DNA from: Marinobacter sp. JH2
Lineage (GTDB): Bacteria; Pseudomonadota; Gammaproteobacteria; Pseudomonadales; Oleiphilaceae
NCBI RefSeq assembly: GCF_004353225.1
Contig: NZ_CP037935.1
Location: 1-36,788, forward strand
Reading direction: 5' to 3'
DNA: 36,788 nt
The notes beneath the pieces are model-generated. The model was not told the origin of the DNA. It did no database searches and worked only from the letters and a program-made list of their open reading frames with translations. The position numbers were made by a program, and so were the translations under genes. This document shows positions 33,748-36,788 of the stretch, piece after piece; within the stretch, counting starts at the first letter, position 1, and each line of letters opens with the position of its first letter.

Positions 33748-34448
33748 GCATGCGACTGACTCCACATCGGTTTTTTGCGGCCAATCCGGTCGGGGTGGAC
33801 TGGGTTTGTGGTGACCTGCATGGCGAGTTCGAGGCTCTTCAGGCCGCGTTATCGAATGCTGAATTCGACACGTCCGTTGATCGTCTGTTTCTGTTGGGAG
33901 ACACAATTGATCGCGGCCCAGAGTCCCGGCTTCTTCTGGAGTGGGTTCTAGGTACCGACTGGGTATACAGCGTGATGGGTAACCATGAGCTGATGTTTAT
34001 CGCCGGCGCTGAGGACAACCGAAACCGATACAAGCACCGGGGAATGGGCGGTCACTGGACTGCGGGCCTGGATGAAACCTCTTACAAAAATCTGGCAATC
34101 CAGTGTCGTTACCAGCTGCCGCTCACCATGACGCTCGAGTGCGATAACGGACAACTCGGGCTGGTACATGCTCAAAGTCCTTTCGATGATTGGCGAACCG
34201 TTCAGGAGACACCCTTTTCAGAGTGCTTTGCCATCGACTGCACGTGGCCTTGGAACCGCGCGCAGGGTGCGGATCAACACATTTCAGGTATCACGGCCGT
34301 GGTATCGGGTCACATCGGGACTGCCGAGATCATTCAGAGGGGGAATCAGGTTTGGATCGATATTCTGGCGAAAACGGGTCAGGTGCCGTTAATGCCGGTT
34401 CGCCAGGTGATCGATCGAGTGGCGGCATATCCACCTGATCACCCATAA
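33744..34448 (+). CDS. PPP-type serine/threonine phosphatase-like metallophosphoesterase
   Basis: A 234-residue two-metal phosphoesterase. The three signature motifs are intact: GDLHGE (23-28), GDTIDRG (52-58) and GNHE (79-82). Further histidines in VHAQSP and VSGHIGT complete the metal site. This is the set of lambda phosphatase/PrpA-like protein phosphatases, and the length suits that group (about 220). The substrate could be a phosphoprotein or a dinucleotide such as Ap4A, and this cannot be decided here. The start at 33744 overlaps the upstream gene; Met3 is a possible alternative. Its 3' end overlaps the convergent gene at 34330-34569 by about 120 bases. Confidence 0.88.
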   Translation: MSMRLTPHRFFAANPVGVDWVCGDLHGEFEALQAALSNAEFDTSVDRLFLLGDTIDRGPESRLLLEWVLGTDWVYSVMGNHELMFIAGAEDNRNRYKHRGMGGHWTAGLDETSYKNLAIQCRYQLPLTMTLECDNGQLGLVHAQSPFDDWRTVQETPFSECFAIDCTWPWNRAQGADQHISGITAVVSGHIGTAEIIQRGNQVWIDILAKTGQVPLMPVRQVIDRVAAYPPDHP

Positions 34449-34569
34449 TGACCCGTTCCAGGCCAACCGGCGCAGCCTGATCCCACTCTCGAAGCGTCTC
34501 AGGCATGGGCGCGCTGGGGTCACACTGGGCCACCAGATCACTCAATCTGTACGATTGCTTATTCTTCAT
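34330..34569 (-). CDS. MazE-tail-like small protein
   Basis: An 80-codon frame, started here at ATG 34569 with GAAGG seven bases upstream. Residues about 5-40 (YRLSDLVAQCDPSAPMPETL then EWDQAAPVGLE) match the C-terminal half of MazE/AbrB-type antitoxins, which binds the toxin. The N-terminal DNA-binding half is missing, and no MazF-like toxin lies nearby. The last 40 residues overlap the phosphatase gene on the other strand and may be fortuitous. It could be an orphan antitoxin fragment. It overlaps the upstream gene by 11 bases, consistent with the operon. Confidence 0.5.
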   Translation of the reverse strand: MKNKQSYRLSDLVAQCDPSAPMPETLREWDQAAPVGLERVIMGDQVDMPPLDRSPGEPALTAPDPFSPEYRSKPDSPSE

Positions 34570-34813
34570 CACCTTGCCTTCGATGGCCTCTGCGCCCCCA
34601 GATCACCGCGGCTTGCAGCACTCTGGTTTCTGGATTGGAGAATCTGTCTGGCGCCTGGTATTCGCCATCCCACTCCTGAGAATGCCGGTACCTGACAACT
34701 TGTTCGGACGTGAGATCGACAATACCATCAAACCCGGTTTCGTAGCCTTCTACCAGCACCGGCGTTTCCGGTGGTAGCTTTTGTAGCTGTTCGATTAGTT
34801 CTTCTGCGGTCAC
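34559..34813 (-). CDS. Hypothetical small protein
   Basis: An 84-residue protein with GTG start at 34813 and GAGGG eight bases upstream. It begins TAEELIEQLQKLPPETPVLV and continues EGYETGFDGIVDL, a pattern seen in many small uncharacterised bacterial and phage proteins. No catalytic motif is visible. It is part of the minus-strand operon that begins at 36418, 11 bases after the preceding gene. Confidence 0.7.
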   Translation of the reverse strand: MTAEELIEQLQKLPPETPVLVEGYETGFDGIVDLTSEQVVRYRHSQEWDGEYQAPDRFSNPETRVLQAAVIWGRRGHRRQGDEE

Positions 34814-34824
34814 GTTAGATACCC

Positions 34825-35133
34825 TCAGGGCATGGGATATTCGTCGTCATCCAGATTCACGTACACACCCTTTTCATTCACCCGCTCCTTGCACTGGTTA
34901 ATGAGTGCGTGATCATCAATTGATGTTGCAAGCCATTCAGGCAATTCGTCCTTATCCGGCACAGGCATCCACGCAGAAACAGTGACCCCTTCAGGGATAT
35001 TGACCCATTGCCGACCCACAGCATAGGCATCACTGATACCGCTGTTTCCACGACCTGACCAGCATCCCAAATACAAGACGATCACGACCTCTCTGTCTTC
35101 AGGCATTTGATCCTTGGGATTAATCCACGACAT
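34825..35133 (-). CDS. DUF551-like protein
   Basis: A 102-residue protein started at ATG 35133, where GGAGGGG lies six bases upstream; the longer frame from a TTG at 35151 lacks such a site. It opens SWINPKDQMPEDREVVIVLY and later has VSAWMPVPDKDELPEW. The W-xxx-MPE and AWMPVP pattern is that of DUF551, a family common in phages and plasmids with no known function. No membrane segment or signal peptide. Confidence 0.7.
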   Translation of the reverse strand: MSWINPKDQMPEDREVVIVLYLGCWSGRGNSGISDAYAVGRQWVNIPEGVTVSAWMPVPDKDELPEWLATSIDDHALINQCKERVNEKGVYVNLDDDEYPMP

Positions 35134-35162
35134 GCGCCCCTCCTCAATCAAAATTATCCGAC

Positions 35163-35795
35163 TTATATCTCAACTACAATCGGCGCGTTCCTTGGCTCAT
35201 ACCGCACGGTGCAGGTACTGGCGTTGATCAACTTCGTTTGCCCCCGCAGGTATTCCCCGTAGCCTTCATGGATATGGCCGAAAATGTGCGCTTTCAGTGA
35301 AAGCTGATGGATTCGAGCTAGCAGGTCAACGCAGCCCACATTTTGGCACTTGAACCCCAGGTTTGCCTCATCGCCAATGCCTTTCGGTGGTCCGTGGGTG
35401 ATCAGAACATCAACGTTGTCCGGAATGAGCTGCCATTTCTGGTGCAACTGCTGGCCACGCTCCAGCATAAACGCCCAATCCATAAAGGTGGGTGTCCAGG
35501 GCGAACCCCAGAATCGAACACCCTCAATCTCGGCGCCGCTGTCTTCCAAGTAAATGGCGTTCGTCAGTGCCTGCCGTGCTAATTCCGGAGTTTCCTGGAA
35601 AGCCCAGTCGTGGTTGCCGGCAATCACAATCTTATGTCGGTGCGGCAGCGTTCCGAGCCACTCATCAAACGCTTCGATGTTCTCCAGTGTGCCTTGGCCC
35701 AGGCAGTCACCGGCATGGATCAACACATCGCCATCTGGAATATCCGGGATACGTCGGTGCAGGCTGTGAGTGTCTGAAATACAGACCAGCTTCAT
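35163..35795 (-). CDS. Calcineurin-like metallophosphoesterase
   Basis: A 210-residue two-metal phosphoesterase started at ATG 35795, whose ATGA overlaps the exonuclease stop; the longer frame to 35840 would run into that gene. Motifs in order: SDTHS near the N-terminus, HAGDCLGQG, GNHDW, ITHGPP and GHIHEGYG. This matches the general calcineurin-like family rather than the PPP protein phosphatases. Substrates in this group are often nucleotides or cyclic nucleotides. Coupled to an exonuclease, it may act on nucleic acid or nucleotide products. Confidence 0.88.
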   Translation of the reverse strand: MKLVCISDTHSLHRRIPDIPDGDVLIHAGDCLGQGTLENIEAFDEWLGTLPHRHKIVIAGNHDWAFQETPELARQALTNAIYLEDSGAEIEGVRFWGSPWTPTFMDWAFMLERGQQLHQKWQLIPDNVDVLITHGPPKGIGDEANLGFKCQNVGCVDLLARIHQLSLKAHIFGHIHEGYGEYLRGQTKLINASTCTVRYEPRNAPIVVEI

Positions 35796-36418
35796 ACCGC
35801 CCTCTCCGGTAATGTCAGTAACTCGGACTCTAATGACCATTTTATAAACGGCAGCAGCCTGGTGATGTTTCGGGCATCATCCACGCCCCGATGGTGGTCG
35901 CCTTCAAAGCTCAGGTCGTGGAATGCCAGAGCGTGCGCCAGGCCGTTCTTTTTCTTCTGGCCGGTGGTGCGGCGCCAGATCCGTTTCAGATTCAGATGAG
36001 GGCGGGCCAGGATAACCGACCAAGCACCGTCCATCTGGCTTTGGGCCTCCAGGTGCAGGCGGTCGTAGTTGCCCCAGCTGCACCAGATGAAGTCGTCCGG
36101 CAGATCACCCAGCCAGGCATTCATGGCCTCAATCACCTCGGGGAGCGTGGGCGCGGCATCCACCATCGACTGGGTGATCCCGGTCAGCTCCGTGCAGAAG
36201 TCGCTCAGCACTGGATTCCGGGTTGGCCTGACCAGAAACGAGCGAGAGCCCAGCACTTCCCCTTCTCGGTTGGCCAGCGCGCAGCCGATCTCGATGATCT
36301 CCATGTTGTGGATGCTCTGGGCTGCACCGTCCGGCGTATGCCGACTGCCCCAGCAGGTAGCCTCCAGGTCGATGATGAGAAGGGGAGAACCATCTCGACG
36401 TTCAAACCAATGTTCCAT
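35792..36418 (-). CDS. DEDDh-type 3'-5' exonuclease (ERI1/KapD-like)
   Basis: A 208-residue exonuclease of the DnaQ-like superfamily. Catalytic residues appear in the expected order: Asp17 and Glu19 in IDLEATCWG, the second Asp in SWGNYDR, and the terminal His and Asp in HHRGVDDARN, which marks the DEDDh type. The order and the DLEATCW context resemble ERI1/KapD-type nucleases that trim RNA ends, and less DNA polymerase proofreading units. ATG 36418 is chosen as the start because the family begins a few residues before the first motif; a longer frame to 36508 adds an unlikely segment. It heads the operon and is coupled to the phosphoesterase. Confidence 0.88.
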   Translation of the reverse strand: MEHWFERRDGSPLLIIDLEATCWGSRHTPDGAAQSIHNMEIIEIGCALANREGEVLGSRSFLVRPTRNPVLSDFCTELTGITQSMVDAAPTLPEVIEAMNAWLGDLPDDFIWCSWGNYDRLHLEAQSQMDGAWSVILARPHLNLKRIWRRTTGQKKKNGLAHALAFHDLSFEGDHHRGVDDARNITRLLPFIKWSLESELLTLPERAV

Positions 36419-36705
36419 TTTTTGGGTCGCCCTAGAACCAAAGTCCCGTTTTTGTGAATGCCCTGGAACCAATATGCCAATTACGAAGGCCCATCGCACC
36501 CTGAACACGATGCGGATGAAGAACTAACTCCTTATTTGCGTCGCTGTTTGGTTTGTCCGTTGAGTCTTTTGGTTTGTCCATTGTCACGTTCAATAAACGG
36601 TCGTTTGTTGGACGCCTAGGCCCTTCGTACGAAAACCTGCAATTTTTTGTTGTTTTGTGTCCAGAAATCACGTACAAAAAACTATGATTAGAAAAGGTGC
36701 GTTTA
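36419..36705. promoter_or_regulatory. Divergent region before the resolvase, with repeats; possible res site
   Basis: About 287 bases between the exonuclease start and the resolvase start. CCCTAGAACCAA (36430) recurs as CCCTGGAACCAA (36461), 31 bases apart. TTTGGTTTGTCC occurs twice near 36548 and 36570, 22 bases apart. Nearer the resolvase, TTCGTACGAAAAC (about 36625) and ACGTACAAAAAAC (about 36670) are AT-rich half-site-like blocks. Res sites normally lie beside the resolvase gene and hold three pairs of half-sites, so this stretch is the natural candidate. I could not define the subsites. Confidence 0.4.
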
Positions 36706-36788
36706 ATGATCATAGGCTATGCGCGTGTCAGTACCCAGGATCAGAATCCTGAGTTTCAGGTGGACGCTTTGGAAAAAGCTGGGTGTGA
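36706..36788 (+). CDS. Tn3-type serine resolvase, N-terminal part (continues at base 1)
   Basis: The ATG at 36706 opens 27 codons plus two bases before the window ends. The peptide has the resolvase/invertase start, GYARVSTQDQN, in which Ser9 is the expected nucleophile that attaches covalently to DNA at the crossover site. The two leftover bases (ga) plus base 1 (g) make a Glu codon, and the frame then runs on to the stop at 479-481. The joined protein has 187 residues, normal for Tn3-family resolvases of about 185. On a plasmid such an enzyme usually resolves multimers or cointegrates. The bases before the ATG hold no strong ribosome site but do contain repeats that could be part of a res site. 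The resolvase identification is firm; the exact role is inferred. Confidence 0.9.
   Translation, partial: MIIGYARVSTQDQNPEFQVDALEKAGC

Noticed and set aside
36432..36713. A minus-strand frame of up to 93 codons upstream of the exonuclease (or 49 codons from 36581)
   Set aside because: It overlaps the resolvase start, has no ribosome site, and its repeated DKP words reflect the direct repeats of the DNA.
1..36788. tRNA or rRNA genes
   Set aside because: No cloverleaf-like or rRNA-like sequence was noticed by eye; a covariance search was not possible here.

Overview
This window looks like a complete circular plasmid of 36,788 bp, cut open inside a resolvase gene. The last 83 bases encode the N-terminus of a Tn3-type serine resolvase, with the catalytic-serine motif. 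The first 481 bases encode the rest. Joining end to start restores one uninterrupted reading frame of 187 codons. The backbone points to a marine gammaproteobacterium, something like Marinobacter; this rests on the style of the proteins and was not tested by any search.

Layout around the circle: (1) resolvase, 36706 to 481 across the junction; (2) a type I restriction-modification operon, hsdM-hsdS-hsdR, followed by two small coupled genes, a membrane protein and a zinc-ribbon protein (524-7759); (3) a winged-helix regulator and a HigB/HigA-like toxin-antitoxin pair (8154-9426); (4) a mobilization block on the minus strand, mobC-relaxase with a coiled-coil membrane protein gene nested out of frame inside the relaxase, and an oriT candidate upstream (9495-11845); (5) two small minus-strand genes, a cluster of stem-loops and a five-iteron origin next to a TrfA-like replication initiator (11900-14927); (6) a ParA/ribbon-helix-helix partition operon behind an 8-bp-phased ACTCA array (15229-16140).

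(7) The most striking part is 16248-32324, a tandem amplification. An IS1071-like Tn3-family insertion sequence (3,237 bp, tnpA of 1004 codons, long inverted repeats, no resolvase of its own) occurs three times in the same orientation. Two identical 3,183-bp cargo segments lie between the copies, so the repeat unit is exactly 6,420 bp. Each cargo carries an AraC-family regulator divergent from a two-gene operon: an alkylglycerol-monooxygenase-like membrane di-iron hydroxylase and a DUF4345-like membrane protein. Gene fragments at both cargo edges (21 C-terminal codons on one side, 43 N-terminal codons of a glycyl-radical enzyme on the other) show that the segment was captured from a longer locus. 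No matching 5-bp target duplications flank any copy.

(8) The remaining arc (32325-36705) holds a putative DNA-binding protein, a regulatory region with several repeat families, and a small gene coupled to a PPP-type phosphatase. A five-gene minus-strand operon follows: DEDDh exonuclease, metallophosphoesterase, DUF551-like protein, hypothetical protein and MazE-tail-like protein.

Together this is a mobilizable, TrfA/iteron-replicating, actively partitioned plasmid. It is stabilised by a resolvase, a toxin-antitoxin pair and a type I restriction system, and it has gained and duplicated a lipid-hydroxylase cassette through a Tn3-family IS.
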